Source of the DNA: Candidatus Omnitrophota bacterium
GTDB lineage: Bacteria > Omnitrophota > Gorgyraeia > Gygaellales > Profunditerraquicolaceae
DNA length: 36,619 nucleotides
Reading direction: 5' to 3'
Assembly: GCA_028717245.1 (NCBI GenBank)
Contig: JAQUOD010000012.1
Coordinates: 1-36,619, forward strand
The notes under the pieces are model-generated. The model did not search any database, was not told the origin of the DNA, and saw only the letters and a list, made by a program, of their open reading frames with translations. Below, piece after piece: positions 14,762-23,179 of the stretch (position 1 is its first letter; the number at the start of each line of letters is the position of its first letter). The translations under genes and the position numbers were made by a program.

Positions 14762-15540
14762 GGTAAACGGAAGAAATCTTTTGCGTTAAGGGTAGTAACC
14801 CTGGCTACTTCTGCGACGCTGGTTTCCTTAAGATGCGCGATCTCGCCTGCAAGAAGCTTCACTTGAGCAGGGTCGTTTCTCATGCCGCGTAATCCCTCCG
14901 GAGGCAAAAACGGCGCATCAGTCTCCAGCATAATTCTTTCTAAAGGTGCTAACTTTACAATGCCCCTTAAATCCTGGGCTTTCTTGTAAGTTATATTGCA
15001 GGTAAAAGAAACTAAGAAACCCAAATCCAGGGATTCCTTTAAAAAATCCCCGTCTCCGGAAAAACAATGTATCACTGCCTTAACCGGCATCGCCTCTTTT
15101 AAAACCTTTAAGGTATCTGCCTGGGCCTGGCGGGTATGTATGACTAAAGGGAGGCCCGAATCTTTGGCTAGGTTAACTAAATATACGAATAATGCCTTTT
15201 GGTTTTCTGCCTGCGAATAATTTTTGCCTGCCTGTCCGGCAGGCAGGTAATAATCCAGGCCTGTCTCGCCGATTGCCGAAACCTTATCTTTTTTGACCAA
15301 CGCCTCTAAGCGCACCTTTAGTTTATCGTTAAATTTATCTGCCTCGTGCGGATGTATGCCTACCGTAGCGTAGATAAAGTCATAACGCCCGGCTAATTCT
15401 AACGCCTTCTCAGAACCCTCAAGGCTTGAGCCTATATTGACGATATAACCTATACCCTCATTTTTCGCCCGGCTAATAACTTCTTCTCTGTCTTGATCGA
15501 ACTCGGGAAAATCAAGGTGGCAGTGGGTATCAATTAACAT
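14758..15540 (-). CDS. tatD: TatD family metal-dependent DNase
   Basis: This is a TIM-barrel hydrolase of the TatD type with 3'-5' exonuclease or DNA-repair activity in homologues. Metal ligands are visible in DTHCHLD (His6, His8), GETGLDYY (Glu92), VIHTRQ, IHCFSG and ETDAPFL. Residues 99-106 (LPAGQAGK), directly after the Glu92 motif, are an insertion encoded by a GC-rich palindrome. The frame is kept. The ATG itself is the end of a heptamer unit, and no Shine-Dalgarno is seen. The metG-tatD order is common in bacteria. Confidence 0.93.
   Translation of the reverse strand: MLIDTHCHLDFPEFDQDREEVISRAKNEGIGYIVNIGSSLEGSEKALELAGRYDFIYATVGIHPHEADKFNDKLKVRLEALVKKDKVSAIGETGLDYYLPAGQAGKNYSQAENQKALFVYLVNLAKDSGLPLVIHTRQAQADTLKVLKEAMPVKAVIHCFSGDGDFLKESLDLGFLVSFTCNITYKKAQDLRGIVKLAPLERIMLETDAPFLPPEGLRGMRNDPAQVKLLAGEIAHLKETSVAEVARVTTLNAKDFFRLP
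15227..15247. repeat. GC-rich palindrome inserted in tatD
   Basis: Arms CCTGCCTG (15227-15234) and CAGGCAGG (15240-15247) flank TCCGG. It encodes part of an eight-residue insertion in TatD. A related CAGGCAG-G-CTGCCTG palindrome lies within holB. Confidence 0.85.
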
Positions 15541-15565
15541 AGGTCATTGGTGTTAGGCCTTAGGT
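15538..15565 (-). repeat. Heptamer array at the metG/tatD junction
   Basis: Four minus-strand units are contiguous: ACCTAAG, GCCTAAC, ACCAATG, ACCTATG. The metG stop TAA is inside the second unit and the tatD ATG is the last three bases of the fourth. The core CCTA is shared with the lolC/lolD array. Confidence 0.75.
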
Positions 15566-17067
15566 ATTGTGTTATCTATGCGGGGGAATAAGGGTTTACC
15601 TTTATGAATTTTATCTGTACCTATCTGCTCTTTGATGACTACTGCTGTCTGCGGCATAAAAGGATAAATTCGGCCGGTAACTTCTCTAATCACATCTACT
15701 AATAAACGTATAAAGGCTTTAAGTTCCTCCGCTTTGTTTTCCTTAGCCAGGTTCCAAGGCTTTGTTTCTTCAACATACTTATTGGCCATATTGATTAAAT
15801 CCCACGGATAATCAAGAGCCAGGCTAAAATTAGGAGTCTCCATCGCCGCATCCATTTCTTTTGCTACGGTTTTTATCTTTTCAGCTATCTGGCGCCCATT
15901 TTTATCGAGTCCTCCCTTATCAGGAATAGCGCCCTGATAATATTTTTCTACCATCGTAAGCGTGCGATATAAAAGATTACCCAGATCATTGGCTAAGTCG
16001 CTATTAAACCTTTTAATGACTGCCTCTTCGGAAAAATTACCGTCTGAGCCAAAGGGGACATCGCGCAATAAAAAATACCTGTACACATCTATCCCGAATT
16101 TATTTACCATATCTATGGGATTGACTGCGTTCCCGCGCGACTTGGACATCTTATCTTCTCCGATGAGCCACCAGCCGTGGGCGAATACCGTCATACCCCT
16201 GGGGAGTTCTATGCCTAAAGCGCGCAATATTATCGGCCAATAGACCGCGTGTTGCCTTAAAATATCCTTGCCGATTAAATGCACTACACGCACATCAGCC
16301 TGCCACCATGGCGATGTATAGGCGCCTTTTTTATCAAAGCTGCCCACTGCGCTGATATAATTAATCAAAGCATCAAACCAGACATAAGTAACATGCCCCG
16401 GGCTGAAGGGTAAAGGTATGCCCCAGTTTAATCGTTCTTTTGGCCGGGAGATACACAAGTCAGTCAATTTATTCAATGCCAGGAAGCTTAAGACTTCATT
16501 GCGCCTCATTTCCGGTTGAATAAAATCAGGGTTCTTTTTGATATAATCAATGAGCCAGTCCTGATACTGCGATAACTTAAAGAAATAATTCGTTTCTGTA
16601 ATCTTCTCCACCTGCCTTTTGCAGTCAGGGCAGGCCTGATTTTGAATCTGTGTTTCGGTCCAGAAAGTCTCGCAGGGCGTGCAATACCAGCCTTCATATT
16701 TTGCCTCATAAATCTGTTCTTTCCGATACAGTATCTCTAAAACTTTCTGCACGAAAGCAATATGCCTGTCTTCGGTAGTACGTATAAAATCGTTATAAGA
16801 GATGTTTAATTTCTTCCAGAGATCCTTAAATTGCACTACCACTTTATTCACAAACTCCTCAGGGCTTAATTTGGCTTCATCAGCTGCCTTCTGTATTTTT
16901 TGTCCGTGTTCGTCGGTGCCGGTTAAAAACCAAACATTCTCATCGCCTAATCTTTGGCGCATGTAACGGGCGAGGGTATCTGCGGCAATATTAGTATAAG
17001 AATGCCCTATATGAGGCGAGGCATTCACATAATAGATAGGAGTAGTGATGTAGAATTTTTGAGCCAT
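15553..17067 (-). CDS. metG: Methionyl-tRNA synthetase
   Basis: MetG charges tRNA-Met. The 504 residues carry the class I HIGH motif as PHIGHSY (18-24), TGTDEHG, a zinc site with Cys129, Cys132, Cys146 and Cys149, and the KMSKS loop in DKMSKSRGN. The C-terminal tRNA-binding extension found in longer forms is absent; the ending is IPKA, coded by the heptamer array that also supplies the stop. It lies nine bases after ricT. Confidence 0.97.
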   Translation of the reverse strand: MAQKFYITTPIYYVNASPHIGHSYTNIAADTLARYMRQRLGDENVWFLTGTDEHGQKIQKAADEAKLSPEEFVNKVVVQFKDLWKKLNISYNDFIRTTEDRHIAFVQKVLEILYRKEQIYEAKYEGWYCTPCETFWTETQIQNQACPDCKRQVEKITETNYFFKLSQYQDWLIDYIKKNPDFIQPEMRRNEVLSFLALNKLTDLCISRPKERLNWGIPLPFSPGHVTYVWFDALINYISAVGSFDKKGAYTSPWWQADVRVVHLIGKDILRQHAVYWPIILRALGIELPRGMTVFAHGWWLIGEDKMSKSRGNAVNPIDMVNKFGIDVYRYFLLRDVPFGSDGNFSEEAVIKRFNSDLANDLGNLLYRTLTMVEKYYQGAIPDKGGLDKNGRQIAEKIKTVAKEMDAAMETPNFSLALDYPWDLINMANKYVEETKPWNLAKENKAEELKAFIRLLVDVIREVTGRIYPFMPQTAVVIKEQIGTDKIHKGKPLFPRIDNTIPKA

Positions 17068-17075
17068 TCTTTAGC

Positions 17076-17858
17076 TTATTTATAACTCACTTCTGTCTGA
17101 GTGCCGTTTTCCAATTCCACGGTGGCAGTGCGTTTGAATACGTTTACGCTTATAACCCTGGCCTTACCGTCTTTTGTGTGGATATGTTCGCCTTCCCGGG
17201 GAAGGCCTTTAGAGAGGATCTTATATGTCTCATATTCAAAATAAAGGCAGCACATCAACCTGCCGCATAGGCCCGATATCTTCGGAGGATTCAAAGGCAG
17301 GCCTTCCTCTTTAGCCATTTTTATGGTCACAGGCTCAAAATCTTTTAAGAACCTCTTACAGCAGAGTTCCCTGCCGCAGTGGCCATAGCCGCCAAAAAGC
17401 CTGGCTTCATCCCTGACGCCTATCTGCCTTAATTCTATCCTGGCCTTAAAAATCTTGGCCAGGTCCTTGACCAGATTCCTGAAATCCACCCTGCCGGAAG
17501 CAGTAAAATAAAATATGATCTTGGTACGGTCAAAGGAATATTCCGCGCGCACCAGCTTCATATCCAGCTTATGCTCTTCTATCTTCTTAAGGCAGTTATT
17601 GAATGCCTCGCGGGATCTAGCCCTGTTCTCCTCTATTTGTTTTATATCAGCTTCGGTGGCCAGACGGATTATTTTCTTAACGGGTTCCTTGGATTTATCA
17701 TCTACTAACGCATCCTCGGGAGAGACAACCTGCCCATAGTCCATACCCCGGTCATGCTCGACGATAACATAGTTGCCTAATTTTACATCCAGGTTTAAGG
17801 CATTGTAGAAATAGGTTTGGCCTGAGTCCCTTAACCTTACCAGAATATTATTCTCCAT
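17076..17858 (-). CDS. ricT: PSP1 domain protein RicT/YaaT family
   Basis: This is a homologue of Bacillus RicT (YaaT), a subunit of the Ric complex that influences RNase Y-dependent RNA processing. The 260 residues contain the PSP1 domain, with the cysteine-rich core CGRELCCKRFLKDF and GLCGRLMCCLYFEYE (about 155-207), the residues that hold an Fe-S cluster in the Bacillus complex. A good ribosome site AAAGGAG precedes the ATG. The position between holB and metG reproduces the Bacillus holB-ricT neighbourhood. Partners RicA and RicF are not in the window. Confidence 0.9.
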   Translation of the reverse strand: MENNILVRLRDSGQTYFYNALNLDVKLGNYVIVEHDRGMDYGQVVSPEDALVDDKSKEPVKKIIRLATEADIKQIEENRARSREAFNNCLKKIEEHKLDMKLVRAEYSFDRTKIIFYFTASGRVDFRNLVKDLAKIFKARIELRQIGVRDEARLFGGYGHCGRELCCKRFLKDFEPVTIKMAKEEGLPLNPPKISGLCGRLMCCLYFEYETYKILSKGLPREGEHIHTKDGKARVISVNVFKRTATVELENGTQTEVSYK

Positions 17859-17867
17859 CGTCTCCTT

Positions 17868-18833
17868 TTATATTGCGCCCTTTAAGGACCAGCGTAGATT
17901 CGAGAGCAATAACTTGCTATTGATATTCTGTTCCAGATACAATAGCGAATCGCAGATACAATTTAATATTTCCTCTAAGTCAAACGCGGTATAACTGCTC
18001 ATGCACTTTAGCAATTCATCCTTGCGGTCTAGATTGATAAGTTCATTTTGGGATATGCCTACTTTGGCAAAATATATATCCCGAAACCAACCGGCCAATA
18101 TATTCAAATAATCGCGTATACTATTACGGTTATCGGCAGGCAGGCTGCCTGGGCTCGGCCTTTTACCCAGGACGAATCCGTCGATGACCATATTTTTTTC
18201 TCTTAAGATATCCGTATCCTTTAATTTTAAGGCCCGGCCAAACCTGCCTTCGCAAAAATAAGCCAAAAAATGCGCCAGGTTATTATCTAAACGGAAATCT
18301 TCTTTTAATGCCTCCTCCAGTTGCAGCCTGGGCATAGGATAAAACCTCAATATCTTACAGCGGGAGATTATGGTCTTGAATAATAATGCCGGCTTTGAAC
18401 TGATCAAGATGATTAAGCTATTTCCGGGCGGCTCTTCCAGTATCTTTAAAAGGGCATTAGCTGCTTCAGCCGTAAGGTTATGGGCATCATTCAGGATAAA
18501 AACTTTTTTCTCGCCGATATATGGCCTTAAGGAGATTTCTTTCTGTATCTGGCGGATATCTTCTATCTTTATGGAATCGGAATCCTCGGCATCCAGGCAA
18601 TGCACGTCAGGATGCTGGCCTTTTTCTATTTTCAGGCAGGAACTGCAGCTGCCGCAGGGATTAAGGCCGTGATTTTCGCAGTTTAATTCCTGAGCCAGGG
18701 TTTTAGCGATGAGCTTTTTGCCTAAACCCTCTTCACCCATAAACAGATAACTGCCCGTAAGGCGGCCCTGCCTTATGTATGCCTGCAATATCTGTATGGG
18801 CATCTCCTGCCCCTTTATATCGCTAAATACCAT
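17868..18833 (-). CDS. holB: DNA polymerase III delta-prime subunit
   Basis: HolB is a clamp-loader AAA+ subunit. Walker A-like GEEGLGKK lies at 33-40, a zinc module at Cys52, Cys60, Cys63 and Cys66, and the SRC sensor segment ISRCKILRF near 156-164. LLKILEEPP is typical of the subunit. The 321 residues are normal. Residues about 228-233 (PGSLPA) come from a palindrome similar to that in tatD. It follows tmk by one base, the tmk-holB pairing seen in many bacteria. Confidence 0.93.
   Translation of the reverse strand: MVFSDIKGQEMPIQILQAYIRQGRLTGSYLFMGEEGLGKKLIAKTLAQELNCENHGLNPCGSCSSCLKIEKGQHPDVHCLDAEDSDSIKIEDIRQIQKEISLRPYIGEKKVFILNDAHNLTAEAANALLKILEEPPGNSLIILISSKPALLFKTIISRCKILRFYPMPRLQLEEALKEDFRLDNNLAHFLAYFCEGRFGRALKLKDTDILREKNMVIDGFVLGKRPSPGSLPADNRNSIRDYLNILAGWFRDIYFAKVGISQNELINLDRKDELLKCMSSYTAFDLEEILNCICDSLLYLEQNINSKLLLSNLRWSLKGAI
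18137..18151. repeat. GC-rich palindrome inside holB
   Basis: CAGGCAG-G-CTGCCTG is a perfect 7+1+7 palindrome lying in frame in holB. Its arms resemble those of the tatD palindrome at 15227-15247. Confidence 0.65.
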
Positions 18834-18834
18834 A

Positions 18835-19449
18835 TCAGGTTAAAAATTTATCTACTAATTCCCTTATTTCTGATTGCGTATTATTTTTGTCCTTTTTGAC
18901 CTTGACGATTTTTATTCTTTTGGGCTCTGAATGCGCCAGTTGCAAGTACCCCCTCCTAACCCGCGCATGATATAGCAGGGGCCTTCTTTCAATACGGTCC
19001 TTGGAGAATTCGCGGTGCTTCAGGCCCTGTTTAACCCCTAAGTCCATGAATATAGTCAAATCCGGCTTTATACCGGAGGTAGCAAATTCTCCGACGCATT
19101 TAATCAGCTTAATATCTATACCTAAACCATAACCCTGATAAGCAAGAGTAGAATCTAAGAATCTATCGCAGATAACTATTTTGCCTTCCTTTAAAGCCGG
19201 CGCAATAATTTCATTAACTACCTGAGCGCGCGCTGCCATATAAAGAAGCATCTCGGCCATCGGCGTCATGGAATCATTTTTATGGTCTAATAAAATTTTT
19301 CTTATCTTCTCGCTTACTTTTGTGCCGCCGGGCTCGCGTAGATAAACTATCCTAAAACCCTTTCTCTTTAAATACTGAGAGAGCAGTTTTGACTGTGTAC
19401 TCTTGCCGCTTCCTTCCGAACCTTCAAAGGTGATAAATTTACCTTTCAT
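18835..19449 (-). CDS. tmk: Thymidylate kinase
   Basis: Tmk phosphorylates dTMP to dTDP. The P-loop GSEGSGKST is at 10-18, the DR(F/Y) motif is DRFLDSTLAYQG, and LREPGG binds nucleotide. The 204 residues are normal. An AGGAG ribosome site lies five bases before the ATG. Upstream lie a partial arm of one hairpin family and a complete long hairpin. It forms tmk-holB-ricT-metG-tatD with its downstream neighbours. Confidence 0.96.
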   Translation of the reverse strand: MKGKFITFEGSEGSGKSTQSKLLSQYLKRKGFRIVYLREPGGTKVSEKIRKILLDHKNDSMTPMAEMLLYMAARAQVVNEIIAPALKEGKIVICDRFLDSTLAYQGYGLGIDIKLIKCVGEFATSGIKPDLTIFMDLGVKQGLKHREFSKDRIERRPLLYHARVRRGYLQLAHSEPKRIKIVKVKKDKNNTQSEIRELVDKFLT

Positions 19450-19462
19450 AATCTCCTGCCTA

Positions 19463-19479
19463 TTTAGCGGGTCCTCTTG
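19463..19479 (+). repeat. Partial hairpin arm upstream of tmk
   Basis: TTTAGCGGGTCCT (13 bases from 19463) matches exactly the complement of the right arm of the hairpin at 21134-21211. It stands here without its partner arm, so it may be a decayed copy. Confidence 0.55.
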
Positions 19480-19481
19480 TT

Positions 19482-19658
19482 ATTTTAGTGCTTTGCTTCC
19501 GCGTGCTGAAAATCTTTGCCGTGCACTTCGGTTTACGTCTCGCTGTCGCTCGAGCCTTACCCGGGTAAGAGTAAGGTTACTCGGCTTTCGCTCGACGTAA
19601 TTCCTTGTGCACTTCTGCCAAAGATTTTCTAATGCACGCTCCAGCAAAACACTAAAAT
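19482..19658. repeat. Long imperfect hairpin between cysS and tmk
   Basis: The left arm starts ATTTTAGTG (19482-19490) and the right arm ends CACTAAAAT (19650-19658). Matching continues inward through GCGTGC, GAAAATCTTTG, GTGCAC and TTACGTC, with a smaller inner hairpin around GCCTTAC/GTAAGGT. Nearly the whole 226-base gap is one foldback. No coding potential is supported. Confidence 0.75.
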
Positions 19659-19675
19659 TTATTCTAGCTACTCAC

Positions 19676-21121
19676 TTATAACTTCCTACGCCAGATAGTC
19701 TTACCGTCTTTGGTATCTTCTAAAATAATACCTTCTTTTTCAAGATCCTGCCTAATCTGATCAGCTTCTTTGAACTTCTTTTGTTTTTTTAACTCTGTTC
19801 GTCTATTAATTTTTGTTCCAATTTCTTCCGTAATAGAAAAGGTATCTTCATCAAGAGATAATCCTAAAATACTCCCAAGTTCTTTAATAGTTTGACTCGC
19901 ATACCTTAACGGTTGTAAGTATTCCTGCGTATAATTAATTTTCTTATTACAGAATCTAACTATCTCAAATAAAACTGCTACCACATTCGGTGTATTAAAA
20001 TCATCGTCCATCGATGGCTCAAAACGATTACGATACCATCCGATTTCTTTACAAAGCTCTTCCGGATTAACAACGGCTTTATCAGTATAGTCTTTTCTCT
20101 CCTCCGCTTCTTTAACTCTTCTCGAAAAATCTCTTAGGGTTTCTAAAGCACTTTTCTTTTCTTCCATTCTATCCCATGTAAAATCTATAGGCTGTGAGTA
20201 ATGAGTTTGTAAGAAGAACAGTTTAAGCACGTCAGAGTTATACTTGGCCAAAAGATCTTTTACAGTTACGAAATTCCCCAGAGACTTAGCCATTTTTTGG
20301 CTATTGATCGTTAAAAGCCCGTGGTGTATCCAATACTTGGCGAATTCTTTGCCTGCGCCTTCGGATTGCGCTATTTCGTTCTCATGATGAGGGAATATAA
20401 GGTCTATTCCCCCGCCATGTATATCGAATTTATCTCCGAGAATATCCGAACTCATTACCGAACACTCAATATGCCATCCGGGCCTTCCTTTTCCCCAGGG
20501 GCTATCCCAGCTAGGCTCACCTTCTTTGGCTGCTTTCCATAAAGCAAAATCAAGCGGATCATTTTTGTTTTCTCCAGGCGTAACCCTTGCGCCAACTTCC
20601 ATTTTATCAATTGATTGGTTAGATAGTTTTCCGTATTCTTTAGCTTTTTTAATATCAAAATATACATCCCCACCTGAAGGATAAGCAACGCCTCTATCTA
20701 TAAGATTTTCTATAAACTCTATCATTTTACCGATATATTCGCTCGCCTTCGGCTCAATGATATCAGGACCACTCGCGGTTATCCCTAAACTATCCAGGGC
20801 CTCATGGTACATAGCGAGATATTTATCTGCTACTTTTTTACAGGCACTATTTAAATCTTCTCCTTTGAATTCGTTTCTGGCTTTATCGATAATTTTGTCG
20901 TCAACATCAGTCACATTCCTTACGAATGTTACTTTATATTTTTTATATATAAGATACCGCCTGATTACGTCGAATATGTAGGCGCTGCGCGCATGCCCTA
21001 TATGCGGCTCATCATAAACCGTAGGCCCGCACACATACATTTTCACTTGGGGCGGATTAATAGGCTCAAAAACCTCTTTCTCGCGGCTTAGAGAATTGTA
21101 TATTTTAATTGTATTCTCCAT
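19676..21121 (-). CDS. cysS: Cysteinyl-tRNA synthetase
   Basis: CysS charges tRNA-Cys. The 481 residues carry the zinc Cys31 in YVCGPTVYD, HIGH at 40-43, the WHIECSVMS and HHENEIAQSEG zinc-site segments, and KMAKS in QKMAKSLGN. The C-terminal KKFKEADQIRQDL helix is normal. The coding region is visibly richer in A+T than its neighbours. Long hairpins flank it on both sides. cysE lies just upstream, as in Bacillus. Confidence 0.97.
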   Translation of the reverse strand: MENTIKIYNSLSREKEVFEPINPPQVKMYVCGPTVYDEPHIGHARSAYIFDVIRRYLIYKKYKVTFVRNVTDVDDKIIDKARNEFKGEDLNSACKKVADKYLAMYHEALDSLGITASGPDIIEPKASEYIGKMIEFIENLIDRGVAYPSGGDVYFDIKKAKEYGKLSNQSIDKMEVGARVTPGENKNDPLDFALWKAAKEGEPSWDSPWGKGRPGWHIECSVMSSDILGDKFDIHGGGIDLIFPHHENEIAQSEGAGKEFAKYWIHHGLLTINSQKMAKSLGNFVTVKDLLAKYNSDVLKLFFLQTHYSQPIDFTWDRMEEKKSALETLRDFSRRVKEAEERKDYTDKAVVNPEELCKEIGWYRNRFEPSMDDDFNTPNVVAVLFEIVRFCNKKINYTQEYLQPLRYASQTIKELGSILGLSLDEDTFSITEEIGTKINRRTELKKQKKFKEADQIRQDLEKEGIILEDTKDGKTIWRRKL

Positions 21122-21133
21122 TACTTAGGTATG

Positions 21134-21211
21134 AATTTTAGCGGGTGGCTTGGGTGTTTTCGAGACGCGGTGTGCGGCGAGAAAATACCCAAGACAGGAC
21201 CCGCTAAAATT
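21134..21211. repeat. Hairpin between cysE and cysS
   Basis: AATTTTAGCGGGT (21134-21146) pairs with its complement at 21199-21211, and the stem continues through GGCTTGGGTGTTTTC against GAAAATACCCAAG with a small ACAG bulge. It may terminate or attenuate transcripts passing from cysE to cysS, though no T-run follows. Arm motifs link it to 13464-13624 and 19463-19479. Confidence 0.78.
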
Positions 21212-21225
21212 ATATAATGAAAGGG

Positions 21226-21921
21226 TTAATTTTTGTTTCTATCTTCCAACTTCTCTATACGTTTCTCTAGCTCTTCCATCTGCTGCATAATAGGGTCAAG
21301 CACGTGGATGTGATCTAAGCTGATATCGATTTTTTTGCCGTCCTGCTTGGTAACCCTGCCGGGAACCCCCACTACCGTAGAATTAGGCGGCACGTCTTTA
21401 ATCACCACCGCATTTGCCCCGATATAGGAATTATCTCCGACGGTAATGTTACCTAATACCTTCGCTCCCGTACCGATAACCACATTATTACCGATAGTCG
21501 GATGGCGTTTGCCTTTTTCCAGGCCCGTTCCGCCCAAGGTTACGCCCTGATATAAAAGTACATTATCCCCGATAATAGCCGTCTCGCCGATTACCACGCC
21601 CATGCCGTGGTCAATAAAGAATCCTTTGCCGATCTGAGCGCCAGGGTGTATTTCAATGCCGGTGAAGTGACGGGAGAGCTGGCTGATCAGACGGGCAATC
21701 AGAAAGAAACGCATTTTATATAAAAAATGCGCGATGCGATGGCTGATTAAAGCGTGCAGGCCCTGATAGAGCAAAAGCACCTCCAGAAAGCTCTTTGCCG
21801 CAGGGTCTTTGGCCTGCGCTGCGCGAATCTCTCTATAGAAAAATATGGAAATAAGGATAATCTTTAGGATAATTAACGCGAAAACAGCGGTTAATATCTT
21901 CCATAATAGCGTGCAAACCAT
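21226..21921 (-). CDS. cysE: Serine O-acetyltransferase
   Basis: CysE makes O-acetylserine, the carbon acceptor for cysteine synthesis. A left-handed beta-helix of hexapeptide repeats covers about residues 90-200, with the family landmarks [21 protein letters not shown], and [22 protein letters not shown]. The N-terminus has a hydrophobic segment (about 8-28), as in the short EpsC-like forms. Start ATG shares one base with the ispF stop (TAATG). It is followed by cysS, coupling cysteine supply and use. Confidence 0.94.
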   Translation of the reverse strand: MVCTLLWKILTAVFALIILKIILISIFFYREIRAAQAKDPAAKSFLEVLLLYQGLHALISHRIAHFLYKMRFFLIARLISQLSRHFTGIEIHPGAQIGKGFFIDHGMGVVIGETAIIGDNVLLYQGVTLGGTGLEKGKRHPTIGNNVVIGTGAKVLGNITVGDNSYIGANAVVIKDVPPNSTVVGVPGRVTKQDGKKIDISLDHIHVLDPIMQQMEELEKRIEKLEDRNKN

Positions 21922-22409
21922 TATTGGACCTCCTTGGGCCTTACCATAACTACGGCGTAGACGGCAATAGCTTCCTTCCTGCCGATATCGCCTAGCCCCT
22001 CGTTAGTTTTGGCCTTTACGTTGACTTTGTCTTCTCCGATATCTAAAATCTTGGCTATCGATTCTTCTATCTGTTTTTTAAAAGGCGAGAGCATGGGTTC
22101 CTGCGCAATTACTACCGTATCTATATTGCTTATGAGGTAATTTTTCTTTTTTATTAAAGTATCTACTGCCTTTAATAATTCTCTGCTGGCAATACCCTGG
22201 TATTTTGGGTCAGTATCGGGAAAATGCTGCCCGATATCTTCTTCACCTGTAGCCCCTAACAATGCATCGCATATCGCATGCAAAAGCACATCCCCGTCAG
22301 AATGCCCCAACAGGCCGCGGATATAGGGGATCTCTATCCCGCCGAGAAATAGTTTACGGCCTTCGACCAAACGATGGATATCGTAACCTATACCTATTCT
22401 ACATGACAT
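21921..22409 (-). CDS. ispF: 2-C-methyl-D-erythritol 2,4-cyclodiphosphate synthase
   Basis: IspF is the cyclising enzyme of the MEP isoprenoid pathway. The 162 residues show the zinc site [24 protein letters not shown], the FPDTDP segment, and the C-terminal [10 protein letters not shown]. It lies after ispD, separated by an inverted heptamer array, and shares a base with cysE. Confidence 0.96.
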   Translation of the reverse strand: MSCRIGIGYDIHRLVEGRKLFLGGIEIPYIRGLLGHSDGDVLLHAICDALLGATGEEDIGQHFPDTDPKYQGIASRELLKAVDTLIKKKNYLISNIDTVVIAQEPMLSPFKKQIEESIAKILDIGEDKVNVKAKTNEGLGDIGRKEAIAVYAVVMVRPKEVQ

Positions 22410-22418
22410 AGTCTTCGG

Positions 22419-22480
22419 CTGTAAGTTATAAGCGATAAGCTGTAAGCAAAAGCTTATAGCTTAAGGCTTAAAGCTTATGG
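22419..22480. repeat. Inverted heptamer array between ispD and ispF
   Basis: The left arm is four units ending in TAAG (CTGTAAG, TTATAAG, CGATAAG, CTGTAAG; 22419-22446). The loop is CAAAAG. The right arm is four units beginning CTTA (CTTATAG, CTTAAGG, CTTAAAG, CTTATGG; 22453-22480). The four-base core is invariant and the other three bases vary. The ispD stop codon (22468-22470) is inside the third right-arm unit. Confidence 0.92.
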
Positions 22481-23172
22481 CTTTTTAAAATTGCTTCAGC
22501 TAATACCAAATCTTCAGGCGTGGTTATCTTGATATTAAAATATGAACCCTCTACCACTCTTACCTGCCTGCCCAGCTTCTCTACTAGAGAGGCATCATCA
22601 GTAACATCAGTGTTGCCGAATTTTTTATACGCCTTTAGTATCAGGCCCTTTTTAAAAACCTGCGGCGTCTGTACCTCCCAAAGATTATCTCTATCCAATG
22701 TCTTCTTCACTAAAAATCCGCACCTGACACCTGACACCTGACACTTGACACTTTTAATAGTAGCTTTCACCGGCACGCCCACAATCGCAGCGCCATACCT
22801 TGCTGCTGTTTTTATCAACGAAGAGATGGTTTTTTTATCAATAAAAGGCCGGGCGCTGTCATGAACCATAACTAGGCTGCACTCTTTATCTATTGCCCGA
22901 AGGCCATTCGCCACGGATACCCGGCGTAGCCGCCCTCCCAAAACTATATCTTTTATCTTACCTATGCGGTAGCGCCTTATCTGGCGGGAGATATCTTTTA
23001 AATTCCTGCGGTTGGCTACTACGATAATATCCCCGATCGCCGGATGCTTACTTAATGTATCTAAACAGTAAATTATAAGCGGACGGGAATTAACTTTAAT
23101 AAGCGGTTTGGAGAGCTTTGTCTTTAACCTTAAACCCTTTCCCGCGGCAAGGACTATTGCAGTAATATACAT
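22468..23172 (-). CDS. ispD: 2-C-methyl-D-erythritol 4-phosphate cytidylyltransferase
   Basis: IspD transfers CMP to MEP in isoprenoid synthesis. The CTP-binding LAAGKGLRL lies at 8-16; VMVHDSARPF, TLDRDNLWEVQTPQ and TDDASLVE are conserved blocks. Residues 141-151 (SVKCQVSGVRC) are encoded by a tandem heptamer array and fall in the region of the beta-arm used in dimerisation. The last residues SHKL and the stop come from a second array, so two repeat events have touched this gene. The length, 234 residues, stays in the family range. Confidence 0.94.
   Translation of the reverse strand: MYITAIVLAAGKGLRLKTKLSKPLIKVNSRPLIIYCLDTLSKHPAIGDIIVVANRRNLKDISRQIRRYRIGKIKDIVLGGRLRRVSVANGLRAIDKECSLVMVHDSARPFIDKKTISSLIKTAARYGAAIVGVPVKATIKSVKCQVSGVRCGFLVKKTLDRDNLWEVQTPQVFKKGLILKAYKKFGNTDVTDDASLVEKLGRQVRVVEGSYFNIKITTPEDLVLAEAILKSHKL
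22721..22751 (-). repeat. Tandem heptamer array inside ispD
   Basis: On the plus strand three CTGACAC units and one TTGACAC follow a partial CAC. The core TGACAC is the same one found in the octamer arrays at 30429-30495 and 32978-33048. The reading frame is preserved. Confidence 0.9.
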
Positions 23173-23179
23173 TATAACT

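Noticed and set aside
19482-19658. Insertion sequence remnant
   Set aside because: The foldback has no transposase fragment or target duplication that I can see; it is reported only as a hairpin element.
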